Assembly (NCBI GenBank): GCA_037189845.1
Contig: JBBCIS010000001.1
Location: forward strand, 716,041 to 780,040
Source of the DNA: JAMLHH01 sp037189845
Lineage (GTDB): Bacteria > Bacteroidota > Bacteroidia > Chitinophagales > JADIYW01
Direction of reading: 5' to 3'
DNA: 64,000 nt
The notes below the pieces were generated by a model, which was not told the DNA's origin, did not search any database, and worked only from the letters and a program-made list of their open reading frames with translations. Positions 1 to 8,289 of the stretch are shown here, piece after piece (the stretch's first letter is position 1; every line of letters begins with the position of its first letter). The position numbers were made by a program, and so were the translations under genes.

Positions 1-468
1 ACAAGAGATACAACGACTTCCGTTTCTTACGACGAAACGTATAATAAATACATCTCTGAGTTGGATAAGATCACAAATGATCAGTCTTCGAAATTTGCTG
101 ATAAAGTAAAATCTGCCAATACTGAGCTAGAGACATTGTTGATAGATGTTGAAGAGCTATTGAAAGAAGGTAAATCAATTGTAGCAGAAGTGAGAGGTTT
201 TGCTTCTCCGCTGGCAAGCTCTGGTTACAATGTGAATCTTACAAAACGCAGAGCTGTTGCATTGATTAACTACCTGAAAAAATGGAACAACGGAGCATTG
301 GTGAAATATATGGACAACGGACAGCTGTCATTTGATCAGAAAGCTTATGGAGCAGCCCAGGCTGATGATGCTATCAGCAGTGATCCAAAAGATAAAGCTA
401 AATCAATCTACAGCACTGATGCAGCTTATGAAAGAAGAGTTGAATTGAAAGTGATTCAGGTGAAATAA
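1..468 (+). CDS. OmpA-family protein, C-terminal part (5' end outside window)
   Basis: The reading frame is open from base 1, so the gene begins upstream and only its last 155 codons are seen. The segment carries the OmpA-like peptidoglycan-binding fold: a VRGFASPLA strand, then NLTKRRAVALINYL, which matches the conserved NxxLSxxRA helix, and a final ERRVELKVIQ strand. In Bacteroidota this domain usually ends large PD40 or TPR outer-membrane proteins that tether the outer membrane to peptidoglycan. The TTG at 61 is an internal codon, not a start. A strong palindromic terminator follows at 491-522. The N-terminal domains cannot be judged. Confidence 0.8.
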   Translation, partial: TRDTTTSVSYDETYNKYISELDKITNDQSSKFADKVKSANTELETLLIDVEELLKEGKSIVAEVRGFASPLASSGYNVNLTKRRAVALINYLKKWNNGALVKYMDNGQLSFDQKAYGAAQADDAISSDPKDKAKSIYSTDAAYERRVELKVIQVK

Positions 469-490
469 TCCTGAAAAGCTCTGAATATTA

Positions 491-522
491 AAACAGCCCG
501 GTAAAATTTTACCGGGCTGTTT
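491..522. terminator. Bidirectional intrinsic terminator
   Basis: A perfect 32-base palindrome with a GC-rich core (CAGCCCGGT) flanked by A and T runs. It lies between two convergent genes, 23 bases after the OmpA-type stop and 6 bases after the Nudix stop on the other strand, so it can end transcription from both sides. Confidence 0.85.
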
Positions 523-527
523 CTTTA

Positions 528-917
528 TCATGATAGTTGAATGAGTCCTTCTATGATCGGGATATCTGCTTCTGCCCAATCCAGAGATTGCAATTCATCC
601 TTTTGTAGCCAACGGAAAGCCTGATGTTCTGTGAGAGAAATTTCACCGCTTTTAATCAAGGCAAGAAAAGGAATCAGCTCAATTGATTTTCCGGGATAAT
701 TGAATTTGACAGAACCTAAAGCTTGTCCTGTTTCGATCTCTACAGAAAGCTCTTCTTTGATTTCCCGGATGAGCGCAGATTCAGGAGTTTCGCCGTTCTC
801 AATTTTACCCCCGGGGAATTCCCATTTAAGAGGATGTGACATCAGAGCACTTCTTTGCACTGCAAGAAAAAAGCTGTCTTTTCTGATGACTGCACAACAG
901 ACACGTATATAGCTCAT
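528..917 (-). CDS. Nudix hydrolase, MutT-like (8-oxo-dGTP diphosphatase type)
   Basis: A 129-residue protein, the usual size of a single-domain MutT-type pyrophosphohydrolase. The Nudix box runs from G37 through E43 to R51-E52-x-x-E55-E56, which supplies the metal-binding glutamates; the usual glycine after the EE pair is S58. The start MSYIRVCCAVI places the first beta strand directly at the N-terminus. Family knowledge suggests hydrolysis of oxidised nucleotides such as 8-oxo-dGTP, but many Nudix enzymes act on other nucleoside diphosphate derivatives, so the substrate is inferred only. It is separated by 16 bases from the acetyltransferase gene upstream and probably shares its transcript. 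Confidence 0.85.
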   Translation of the reverse strand: MSYIRVCCAVIRKDSFFLAVQRSALMSHPLKWEFPGGKIENGETPESALIREIKEELSVEIETGQALGSVKFNYPGKSIELIPFLALIKSGEISLTEHQAFRWLQKDELQSLDWAEADIPIIEGLIQLS

Positions 918-933
918 TTTTGCAAGATAAAGA

Positions 934-1392
934 TTAAGGATGTATCATGGAAATATGAGGAATTCCGTCCTCCATATATCTGTCACCAGTAGGAACAAAT
1001 CCCAAAGACTGATAGAAGTTGTCCAGATATTCCTGAGCACTTATTTTAATCGGGAAGTTTGGAAAAAGCTCTTTGCAGAGTTCAATGCTTTTCTCCATAA
1101 GAAATCTTCCGGCTCCGGTTCTTCTGGCTGATTGTACTGACAGTACTCTTCCTATGGATGAATAACCACTGTAAGAAATGCCTTCAGGAATGATTCTGCA
1201 ATAAGCCACTAGCTCATTGTCCAGAAATATGGAAAGATGATATGCATCGACATCTTTATGATCTAAATCCTGATATGGACAATCCTGTTCCAGAATAAAT
1301 ACCTCGATACGTTTGCGAACAATATGATGGAACTCTTCTTTGCTGAGTTCATGATAATGTTTACAAGCCCAGGTGAAATGATGAGAAGACAT
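934..1392 (-). CDS. elaA: GNAT acetyltransferase, ElaA family
   Basis: A 152-residue protein matching the ElaA-type GNAT fold: the N-terminal FHHIVRKRIEVFILEQDCPYQDLD block is typical of ElaA, followed by a short acetyl-CoA loop region (QSARRTGAGRFLM) and a C-terminal ISAQEYLDNFYQSLGF strand-helix. The family transfers an acetyl group from acetyl-CoA, but the acceptor is unknown. Its start codon overlaps the stop of the upstream queD-like gene by one base (TAATG), indicating translational coupling in a queD-elaA-Nudix operon. Confidence 0.85.
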   Translation of the reverse strand: MSSHHFTWACKHYHELSKEEFHHIVRKRIEVFILEQDCPYQDLDHKDVDAYHLSIFLDNELVAYCRIIPEGISYSGYSSIGRVLSVQSARRTGAGRFLMEKSIELCKELFPNFPIKISAQEYLDNFYQSLGFVPTGDRYMEDGIPHISMIHP

Positions 1393-1802
1393 TATTCTCC
1401 GTAATATTCACAGTAGATATTCTCCGTTTCGTATAACTTAACACAGTGCAGCTGGCACTCAGTAATGTGAGGGGTTAGCTGCTCCCAGATGAGTTTTACC
1501 AGATTTTCTGTAGTGGGATGGATGTTTTTAGGGATGAAATCTACATCCAGGTTCAGATTAGTATGATCCAGCTTATCTACCACATATTTCTTGATGATAG
1601 CACTCAGTTCTTTTACGTTCATGATAAATCCTGTATCAGGATGAGGATGACCTTTTACCGTGATATACAGAACATAATTATGTCCATGCCAGTTTTTATT
1701 GGCGCATTTGCCAAAAACTTCAGCATTGGTTTCTTCTGACCAATATTGATTATACAATCTGTGAGCTGCATTAAATGTTTCCCTGCGGGTCAGGTACACC
1801 AT
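1392..1802 (-). CDS. queD: 6-pyruvoyl-tetrahydropterin synthase / QueD-type protein
   Basis: A member of the 6-carboxytetrahydropterin synthase family. The three zinc histidines are visible in NAAHRL and WHGHNY, the catalytic cysteine in FGKCANKNWHGH, and the pterin-contacting segments in DHTNLN and the C-terminal ETENIYCEYY. The ATG at 1802 (MVYLTRRETFNAAH) is chosen over one 30 bases upstream because it places the first strand where the family has it. The enzyme would convert dihydroneopterin triphosphate toward queuosine or a pterin; no other queuosine genes are in the window, so the pathway is inferred from the family. Confidence 0.85.
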   Translation of the reverse strand: MVYLTRRETFNAAHRLYNQYWSEETNAEVFGKCANKNWHGHNYVLYITVKGHPHPDTGFIMNVKELSAIIKKYVVDKLDHTNLNLDVDFIPKNIHPTTENLVKLIWEQLTPHITECQLHCVKLYETENIYCEYYGE

Positions 1803-1873
1803 CCCTATAATTTTTTTGCAAAGATAATCCAAAGGAATAAGTTAATCCTATACCATCGCATTATATTTACCTT

Positions 1874-2551
1874 ATGTTAGTCACCGTAGTCGCTGCTACC
1901 AGGATGGAGGTCACCCCATTGATACAGCATTTTCAGTTGGAAGAAATTGAGAAAGGTAAATTCTGGGCTTCCAAAGATCAGAAAATTCATGTGCTGATTA
2001 CGGGAATGGGAATGATGCAGACGGCAACACATCTGGCTATTTATGCAATGAGACATAACAGAGATGTCTATATTGATGCAGGAGTAGCGGGTTCTTTCAA
2101 CAGAGATATAAAGATAGGTGAGGTCGTGCAGGTGATTTCTGAGACCTATGGTGATTTTGGAGTAGAAGACGGTGATGAGTTTAAAGATTTCTATGACTTA
2201 GGATTTCTGGAAAAAAGAGAAGATGAATTTGAGCATGGTTTGTTGAAACCTGTAGGAGAATTGATTCATCATGCTGCCATCTCACATTTGAGAAAATCTT
2301 CTTCTTTGACGGTCAATAAAGTCCATGGCAAAGAAGAAACGATTGCCATGATTATAAAAAAATATCCGGCTGATATAGAAAACATGGAAGGTCTGGCTTT
2401 CTTCAATGTGCTGAATGAATTAAATAAACCTTGCATAGAGATTCGTTCTGTCTCTAATTATGTGGAACGAAGGAATAAAGAAAACTGGGATTTACCGCTT
2501 TCTGTGAAAAGTCTGAATGATGAATTGGTTGGGTTACTGAAATTATTGTGA
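1874..2551 (+). CDS. mqnB: Futalosine hydrolase
   Basis: A 225-residue nucleoside phosphorylase/hydrolase-fold protein. It opens with the family strand VVAATRMEVTPL, has the ITGMGMMQTATHLAIYA segment and the VAGSF turn, and near the C-terminus the ADIENMEGLAFFNV motif with the ribose-binding Met-Glu pair, then IRSVSNYVERRNKENWD. This arrangement is that of futalosine hydrolase, which removes hypoxanthine from futalosine in the alternative menaquinone pathway found in many Bacteroidota. The gene is divergent from queD, with 71 bases between the starts. MTA/SAH nucleosidase is a less likely alternative because of the distinct C-terminal segment. Confidence 0.85.
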   Translation: MLVTVVAATRMEVTPLIQHFQLEEIEKGKFWASKDQKIHVLITGMGMMQTATHLAIYAMRHNRDVYIDAGVAGSFNRDIKIGEVVQVISETYGDFGVEDGDEFKDFYDLGFLEKREDEFEHGLLKPVGELIHHAAISHLRKSSSLTVNKVHGKEETIAMIIKKYPADIENMEGLAFFNVLNELNKPCIEIRSVSNYVERRNKENWDLPLSVKSLNDELVGLLKLL

Positions 2552-2728
2552 AAAGAAATGTTGCTCTAAAGCCAATCTTTTTGTATAAAATGTCATACTG
2601 AAAGTATCCCACTTCTAATATATCGGTATCAGGTGCTAGTGATACGAATTAAAACATTCGTGCTAATCTGTGAAATTCGTGTTTGAAAATACCATCAGTC
2701 TTTACAGACAAGTGGAATGTACGGACTT

Positions 2729-3562
2729 TTACTCCCAACTTCCTGCAAACCAGTCGTATCCGTCAATGTTATAGTATTCTGTTGGAACTAAATCTAAAAC
2801 CTTTATGACCTTACTGTATGGTCTGTCTTTTGACAGGATAATTTTTCCGGTTTTCACGCCCTTGTCGTTTTTTTCATGAGAGACATACTCTATCGTATCT
2901 ATTTTTTCTCCGTTCCATTTGTATTTATACATTTCCGTTTCTCCGAAATGTCCGTAGCAAATGCCCCTGATGACCTTTTCTTTTGGTGAAAAAGTCGGGT
3001 TGATAAACCAAAAACTATTAGAAAAAGATAATTTATCGGGTCGTAACAAATAGACTTCGCTAAAGGCTTTTAGGCAACATCCACTGGCTCCGTATCCGTT
3101 TACGACAAAATCACTGAGTCCGTCTCCGTCAATATCCCGGATGGTGTCATTAATATAGACCATGGATGATTCTTCGTGGGAAAGCACTTTCTCAAATTCA
3201 TTGCCCTTTCTGGCGTAGATGTCGATATAGGTCGTGCCAGAATCACTTCTTCGGATGATTAAGTGCACTTGATTTTTGGTGAAATGGTAGCTCGAATTGA
3301 TTTCTACATCCACAGGAATACTGTCTGCTACGGTTTTATATTGTTCAATAAATATGTCCTTTTCAATATTTTGGCTTGCAATTTTCAGTGCTTCCTCCAA
3401 AACTTTTTCGTGCCTTATGCTGTCTGCAATTCTTTGTTCTTCAATTTCTTTTTCAAGGTTTTCCTGCACGGTATCGGTGACATTCTTTTTGCCGTCCGAT
3501 TGTCGGCATGCAAGAAATAAGGCAACAATTGGCAATATAAAAAGTTGGATATTCGTCCGCAT
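2729..3562 (-). CDS. Hypothetical lipoprotein with an EF-hand-like DGDG segment
   Basis: A 277-residue protein with a lipoprotein signal peptide (LPIVALFLAC, Cys19). It has a charged, probably coiled region at about residues 25-80 and a calcium-loop-like IRDIDGDGLSDFVVNGYG at about 142-159 followed by a paired cysteine (GCC). This pattern resembles secreted VCBS/FG-GAP type or XAC2610-like proteins, but no family is firmly recognised. It is followed on the same strand, after a 3-base gap, by the start-side neighbour glycosyltransferase gene, so the two may be co-transcribed. Function unknown. Confidence 0.7.
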   Translation of the reverse strand: MRTNIQLFILPIVALFLACRQSDGKKNVTDTVQENLEKEIEEQRIADSIRHEKVLEEALKIASQNIEKDIFIEQYKTVADSIPVDVEINSSYHFTKNQVHLIIRRSDSGTTYIDIYARKGNEFEKVLSHEESSMVYINDTIRDIDGDGLSDFVVNGYGASGCCLKAFSEVYLLRPDKLSFSNSFWFINPTFSPKEKVIRGICYGHFGETEMYKYKWNGEKIDTIEYVSHEKNDKGVKTGKIILSKDRPYSKVIKVLDLVPTEYYNIDGYDWFAGSWE

Positions 3563-3565
3563 TGA

Positions 3566-4501
3566 TTACTGCTTTTCAATATTAGAGTCCCTGACCACGT
3601 AGGGCGGGCGACCTCTGACATTATCCAGTACTCTGCCCAGGTATTCACCTAAAATACCGATACAGATCAACTGTACACCACCAATAAATAGCATGGTGAC
3701 CATTAATGAAGGCCATCCTTTTACAAAATCATCGGTAAATAATCTTACATAAAATGTTCTGACAAACATTCCAACGGCTATTCCTGCAGTGATGAAGCCC
3801 AGCCAGGTAGCCATTTTAAGTGGGAAATTTGAAAATGCACTGATACCATCCATAGCAAATTTGAACATCTTGCTGTAAGAATATTTGGTCTCTCCGCTAT
3901 GTCTTGCATGACGTTCATATTCTACATAAGTTTGTTGAAATCCGGTCCAGGCTATCTGTCCCCTCAAAAATTTATTTCTTTCAGGCATATTACAAACAGT
4001 CTCACAAACTTTTTTAGATATGATCCTGAAATCTCCCGTATCTAATGGTATGGCAACTTCTGACAGCTTATTGATAAGCAGATAAAAATATTTGGCCGTC
4101 AACAGCTTATGCCATGATTCTCCTTTCCGTGCAATTCTCTGGGCGTATACCACATCATAACCTTCCTGCAGCTTTTTGTATAAATCAGCAATTACTTCAG
4201 GTGGATCCTGTAAATCAGCGTCAATAATCACCACAGCATCCCCGGTACTGTGATCCATTCCGGCAAAAACAGCATTCTGGTGACCAAAATTTCTGCTTAA
4301 ATCGATAAATCTGATTTTTCCATCCTGACTTGCCAATGATTTGATAATAGAAATACTCGAATCCTTACTGCCATCGTTGACAAAGATGATTTCATAATTA
4401 TCAGCGGTTAAGGAAGAAAGCGTTTTAGAAAGCCTGTCATAAAGAGGACGGATATTATCTTCCTCGTTAAAGATGGGTACAATTGTGCTGATCAACGGCA
4501 T
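3566..4501 (-). CDS. Family 2 glycosyltransferase, GtrB/ArnC-like (polyprenyl-phosphate sugar synthase)
   Basis: A 311-residue protein. The N-terminal GT2 domain shows IVPIFNEEDN, then VNDGSKD and the DADLQDPPE motif holding the metal-binding aspartates. Two C-terminal membrane segments (about residues 230-255 and 265-290) flank GEYLGRVLDNVRGRPPYVV, typical of GtrB/ArnC enzymes that load a sugar on undecaprenyl phosphate at the inner membrane. The sugar and the final acceptor (lipid A, O-antigen or glycoprotein) cannot be read from sequence. It is distinct from the second GT2 enzyme at 8282, which has no such membrane segments. Confidence 0.9.
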   Translation of the reverse strand: MPLISTIVPIFNEEDNIRPLYDRLSKTLSSLTADNYEIIFVNDGSKDSSISIIKSLASQDGKIRFIDLSRNFGHQNAVFAGMDHSTGDAVVIIDADLQDPPEVIADLYKKLQEGYDVVYAQRIARKGESWHKLLTAKYFYLLINKLSEVAIPLDTGDFRIISKKVCETVCNMPERNKFLRGQIAWTGFQQTYVEYERHARHSGETKYSYSKMFKFAMDGISAFSNFPLKMATWLGFITAGIAVGMFVRTFYVRLFTDDFVKGWPSLMVTMLFIGGVQLICIGILGEYLGRVLDNVRGRPPYVVRDSNIEKQ

Positions 4502-4623
4502 GAGTCAAAATTAGCAAATACATTTAATTATTATATACTGCTTTTGCCGGAGAGTAAAGCCGTAAGTAGCGTATATTTTTTTATCTTGAGCAGGGTATAA
4601 ATATACCGGATAGAGATAAAATT

Positions 4624-6390
4624 ATGGCAAATACTGTTAAATCCACGTCTGCTGTAGCAGGAAATATTGAATGGGAAGTGGCTAGACTGATTCATGACAG
4701 CTGGGATATTTTGATTAATAATTTTCTGGAATATACCAGTCAGGGGAAAAGTCATTTTGAGGAAAGAAAGTATAAGGAATTATTTGGGCTGGCAGTAAAA
4801 AGGTACAATTTGTACGGAGGGATGGTTCGTACGACATACGACCAGATCGAAGCAATCATGAGAGATCAGCTCCATAGTATAGATGCCTGGGAAAAGATCA
4901 AACATTATTATTCACATTTAATTCAGAATCGTTACGATAAGCCCAATACCGAAACTTTTTATAATTCTATCTCCAGAAAAGTATTCAATTCTGTCAATGT
5001 AGGTTTTAGTGAGCAATTTGAATTTTTTAATAATGAAGATTACCATGTTGTAGAGTTTACAGAGCCGAAAGTATATCGGGAGATGACTGTACATAAGCTG
5101 ACTTCTGATGTTTTTAAGGATATCCTGTTGTCAATGGATTTTAAGGTAGAATGGGAAGACATCGACAGAGATTGTAAGGCCATTATGGATGAATTGACTC
5201 CTGTGATGATTTTCCAGAAAAACAACCTCTTTCTGGACTGTATAGAATTAGTAAATACAATTTTCTACAGAAACAGAGGAGCTTTTATCGTTGGGAAATT
5301 AAGGTACAGACGTTGGGTAATGCCTTTCGTGATTGCTATACTGAATGAAGAGAAGGGGTTGTATGTAGATGCATTTGTCAATAATGTTTCTGACATCAGC
5401 ATCATGTTCAGCTTTACGAGATCATCGTTTATGGCCAATACGCGCAAGCCGGTAGAATTGATTGATTACCTGAAAACGATCATGCCATACAAGCCTATTG
5501 CAGAGCTATACGATGCTATTGGTTACTTCCGCAACGGTAAAACCACTATGTACCGGGACTTGATGAATTATGTCAGAAATTACGATGATAAGTTTATCAT
5601 AGCTCCGGGCATCAAAGGAATGGTCATGTGTGTATTTACGTTGACGAATTACCCTTTTGTATTTAAAATTATCAAGGATAAATTTGACAATCCTAAAAAT
5701 GTCACCAGAGCCCAGGTGATCAGAAAATACCAGGAAGTGGAGCTCAGTGACCGTGTAGGACGTATGGCTTATGCACATCAGTTTGAGCATTTGCGTTTCC
5801 CACGACACCTTTTTTCAGAAGAGCTGATTGAAGAGTTTAGACTGGTAGCTACAAAATCTGTTGTGATAGAAGATGATTATGTGACAGTGTTGCATTGTTA
5901 CATGGAGCGCAAAATGGAACCATTGAACCTGTATCTGGAAAAAGCAAGCCTGGTGGATACCTGCAAAGCGATGATTGATTATGGCGATTGTATTAAAGAG
6001 CTGGCAAAGGCCAATATCTTTCCGGGTGATTTGTTGCTGAAAAACTTTGGAGTTACTCGTCACGGCAGGGTGATTTTCTACGATTATGATGAAATCTCAC
6101 AAGTGACAGAGTGCCGTTTCCGGAAATTGCCTGAGATCATAGAAGGAGAGGAGATGTATGGTCATGAGACTTCGTTTTCTGTAGAACATCATGATATTTT
6201 CCCTGAAGAGTTTAAAAATTTCATGGTTCCTGACGGACCGGTGGGAGCATTATTTATGCAGGAGCATGCTGATATCTTTCAGGCGAAGTTCTGGAGACAG
6301 ATACAAAAAGATATCAATAAAGGTGAGTATCTGAAGTTTTTCGCTTATCCGAAAGACTCCAGGTTTCCGGCACACAGAAACGAACAATAG
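4624..6390 (+). CDS. aceK: Isocitrate dehydrogenase kinase/phosphatase
   Basis: A 588-residue protein close to the length of E. coli AceK. The ATP-binding element APGIKGMVMCVFTL starts at residue 327, with the candidate ATP lysine K348 in YPFVFKIIKDKF. The catalytic stretch GDLLLKNFGVTR leads to FYDYDE with D487. AceK phosphorylates and dephosphorylates isocitrate dehydrogenase, directing carbon into the glyoxylate shunt during growth on acetate or fatty acids. In enterobacteria it follows aceB and aceA; here neither is adjacent, so it stands alone with its own promoter. Identification is secure; that it acts on this organism's IDH is inferred. Confidence 0.93.
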   Translation: MANTVKSTSAVAGNIEWEVARLIHDSWDILINNFLEYTSQGKSHFEERKYKELFGLAVKRYNLYGGMVRTTYDQIEAIMRDQLHSIDAWEKIKHYYSHLIQNRYDKPNTETFYNSISRKVFNSVNVGFSEQFEFFNNEDYHVVEFTEPKVYREMTVHKLTSDVFKDILLSMDFKVEWEDIDRDCKAIMDELTPVMIFQKNNLFLDCIELVNTIFYRNRGAFIVGKLRYRRWVMPFVIAILNEEKGLYVDAFVNNVSDISIMFSFTRSSFMANTRKPVELIDYLKTIMPYKPIAELYDAIGYFRNGKTTMYRDLMNYVRNYDDKFIIAPGIKGMVMCVFTLTNYPFVFKIIKDKFDNPKNVTRAQVIRKYQEVELSDRVGRMAYAHQFEHLRFPRHLFSEELIEEFRLVATKSVVIEDDYVTVLHCYMERKMEPLNLYLEKASLVDTCKAMIDYGDCIKELAKANIFPGDLLLKNFGVTRHGRVIFYDYDEISQVTECRFRKLPEIIEGEEMYGHETSFSVEHHDIFPEEFKNFMVPDGPVGALFMQEHADIFQAKFWRQIQKDINKGEYLKFFAYPKDSRFPAHRNEQ

Positions 6391-6479
6391 CAGCCGGAAA
6401 TTGACTGACGTAACTAAATGGTAATAGTAAATTGAACCGGAGTGTTACCAATGTTACTTTTTAGGAGAAATGAATGAGT

Positions 6480-6487
6480 TATTTTTG
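6480..6487 (+). promoter_or_regulatory. Candidate Bacteroidota -7 promoter element
   Basis: TATTTTTG fits the Bacteroidota TAnnTTTG box about 70 bases before the DUF983 gene. No clean -33 TTTG is seen at the expected distance, so support is modest. Confidence 0.3.
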
Positions 6488-6556
6488 CTTCGGAAATTCA
6501 AAAGGATTTACTGACAGAATTTCTGTTTTATTGAATTGGTGCTAAAAGATCTGATA

Positions 6557-6976
6557 ATGGCAAGAGATGTCAAAGAATTGAAGAAGCAAAGAAGTGCATT
6601 GAAGGTATTGCTACACTCGAAATGTCCGAGGTGCGGACAAGGTGAAATGTTTAAAGATCCAAATCCTTATAATATCTATAACTATGATAAAATGAATAGA
6701 TATTGCAGTAAATGCCAGATGGATTTTGAGCCGGAAACCGGTTTTTATTTTGGAGCCATGTATATCAGCTACGGATTGTGTATAGGATTATCAGTAGCTA
6801 CCTTTATTCTTTACGCTTTGATTTTTGGGTTTGGGAGAATCTATATTTATCTGATTGCAAACTCAATTGTATTGTTTTTACTTTGGCCATTCGTATTCAG
6901 GCTGTCAAGAGTTTTATATCTCTGGTTAATGGATGTTATGTTTCAGGGAGAAGGTGTAGATGCTGATAAGGCATAA
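6557..6976 (+). CDS. DUF983 membrane protein
   Basis: A small protein (139 residues from the ATG at 6557) with two N-terminal zinc-ribbon-like pairs, CPRCGQGEMF and YCSKCQMDFEPETGFYFGAMY, then two to three hydrophobic helices. This is the DUF983 pattern of cysteine-rich inner-membrane proteins in Bacteroidota and Proteobacteria, whose function is unknown. In-frame TTG (6536) and GTG (6539) codons lie upstream, but ATG at 6557 gives the usual family N-terminus. It ends at a strong bidirectional terminator. Confidence 0.8.
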   Translation: MARDVKELKKQRSALKVLLHSKCPRCGQGEMFKDPNPYNIYNYDKMNRYCSKCQMDFEPETGFYFGAMYISYGLCIGLSVATFILYALIFGFGRIYIYLIANSIVLFLLWPFVFRLSRVLYLWLMDVMFQGEGVDADKA

Positions 6977-6993
6977 TTCAGAGAATATTATAA

Positions 6994-7029
6994 AATAAAA
7001 ATGGCATCCTACCGGATGCCATTTTTATT
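6994..7029. terminator. Bidirectional intrinsic terminator
   Basis: Two perfectly complementary 16-base arms (6994-7009 and 7014-7029) with a 4-base loop, GC core ATGGCATCC, and A/T runs on both sides. It sits between the convergent DUF983 and DUF1573 genes. Confidence 0.85.
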
Positions 7030-7044
7030 AAAAACTGATTTGGA

Positions 7045-7431
7045 TTACTCCTTAGGTAATACGTTACCTTTGATTTGTAATACATCAGTAGAGTTAGCTG
7101 CGTTACTTACAACAGTTACAGATTTAGTGAAAGAACCTGTTCTGTTAGTGTCATAGTTTACTTTGATAGTACTTTTTTGACCAGGAAGAATTGGTTCTTT
7201 TGGCCAAACCGGAACTGTACAACCGCAAGAGCCGGTCGCATTGGAAATAATCAAAGGCGCATTGCCGGTGTTTGTCAGTACAAACTCACGTGATCCATTC
7301 TCACCTTGTTGAATTGTACCATAGTCAATAGTTGTAGCTTCCCAGGTAATTACCGGACCTGCAGTGCTTTGTGCGTTAGCAACAAAAAAAACAGATAGTA
7401 AAAGCGTTAGAGATAACATGAATTTTTTCAT
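7045..7431 (-). CDS. Secreted DUF1573 domain protein
   Basis: A 128-residue protein with a signal peptide (LTLLLSVFFVANAQ). The rest is a single DUF1573 immunoglobulin-like domain: TIDYGTIQQGENGSREFVLTNTG, then the hallmark GSCGCTVPVWPKEPI and VNYDTNRTGSFTKSVTV. DUF1573 proteins are abundant exported proteins in Bacteroidota, of unknown function. A well-formed promoter is seen upstream at 7465-7497. Confidence 0.88.
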   Translation of the reverse strand: MKKFMLSLTLLLSVFFVANAQSTAGPVITWEATTIDYGTIQQGENGSREFVLTNTGNAPLIISNATGSCGCTVPVWPKEPILPGQKSTIKVNYDTNRTGSFTKSVTVVSNAANSTDVLQIKGNVLPKE

Positions 7432-7464
7432 AAAAATTACTTTTGGTTTTTAATACTAGTTCTT

Positions 7465-7497
7465 CAAATCTAATGCCTAAAAATCTTTTTCCCCAAA
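7465..7497 (-). promoter_or_regulatory. Bacteroidota-type promoter (TTTG / TAGATTTG)
   Basis: On the minus strand a -33 TTTG (7494-7497) and a -7 TAGATTTG (7465-7472) are separated by 21 bases, which fits the Bacteroidota consensus TTTG-N19-21-TAnnTTTG. It lies 34 bases before the start codon of the DUF1573 gene. Confidence 0.6.
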
Positions 7498-7575
7498 AAT
7501 ATTTTCTCCTTTTCTGTTATTTTAACATAATATTATAGATAGTCAAGTAGATATCTTCATGTATCTTTGAAAATA

Positions 7576-8289
7576 ATGAAAAGATTCCTCTTTGTCCTAA
7601 TGACTTTACTGGCTTTTTCTTCCCTGAAAGCTGAAAGCACGGATACCGCGTCTATATCTGATAGGATCAGGATTTATTCCGGTTTCAGGTTTGGTTTTGG
7701 TGGTGCCAAGCAGAGAAATACAGTGATCAGAAATGATGACGGAAAGTTTGCCGTAAATCCTAATATCGGAGCTGTGCTATGGATAAGATTCAGACAGCAT
7801 ATCGGTTTAATGGCGGAAGCTAATTATTCACTGAAAGGTATCAGATTTAAGAATGAGTTCAACGATACGCTTTCAATTTATCAAAGAAGGTTACATTATC
7901 TGGAATTTCCTGTTTTGTTACATGCATCTATAGGAAATCACCGGTTTACTGAATTTGTAGAGATAGGCTTTGCGCCATCTTATGTTTCAGGGATCTATGA
8001 TCAGACTACTACTTTTGTAGACGGACAACCGATAGCGAGTGAGTCTACGGAATTTATTTACAACAAACCATTACCGCTTCCTACCAAAAGGTTTGATCTG
8101 AGTATGGTACTTGGTGCAGGTATGAGTGTTAAGCTGGGGCCCGGGTTATTGCATACTGGTTTTAGAACGAATATTGGGTTACTGGACATCTACAATTCTG
8201 ACCGGATTGGTTATATCAATCAGAATCAAAGACAATTCAGCTTTCAGATCCAGTTTGGGTATCTCTGGCATGTGAAGTCAATTAAATAG
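7576..8289 (+). CDS. PorT-family outer-membrane beta-barrel protein
   Basis: About 237 residues from the ATG at 7576; an in-frame TTG nine bases upstream is less likely. A signal peptide (FLFVLMTLLAFSSLKA) precedes alternating strands such as FGFGGAKQRN, GLMAEANYSLKGIRFKN, YLEFPVLLHASIG and a last strand FSFQIQFGYLWH with a C-terminal aromatic pattern. This matches the PorT/OMP_b-brl_2 type barrels. The role is unknown; PorT itself belongs to type IX secretion, but most paralogues do not. The 3' end overlaps the convergent glycosyltransferase gene by 8 bases. Confidence 0.75.
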   Translation: MKRFLFVLMTLLAFSSLKAESTDTASISDRIRIYSGFRFGFGGAKQRNTVIRNDDGKFAVNPNIGAVLWIRFRQHIGLMAEANYSLKGIRFKNEFNDTLSIYQRRLHYLEFPVLLHASIGNHRFTEFVEIGFAPSYVSGIYDQTTTFVDGQPIASESTEFIYNKPLPLPTKRFDLSMVLGAGMSVKLGPGLLHTGFRTNIGLLDIYNSDRIGYINQNQRQFSFQIQFGYLWHVKSIK

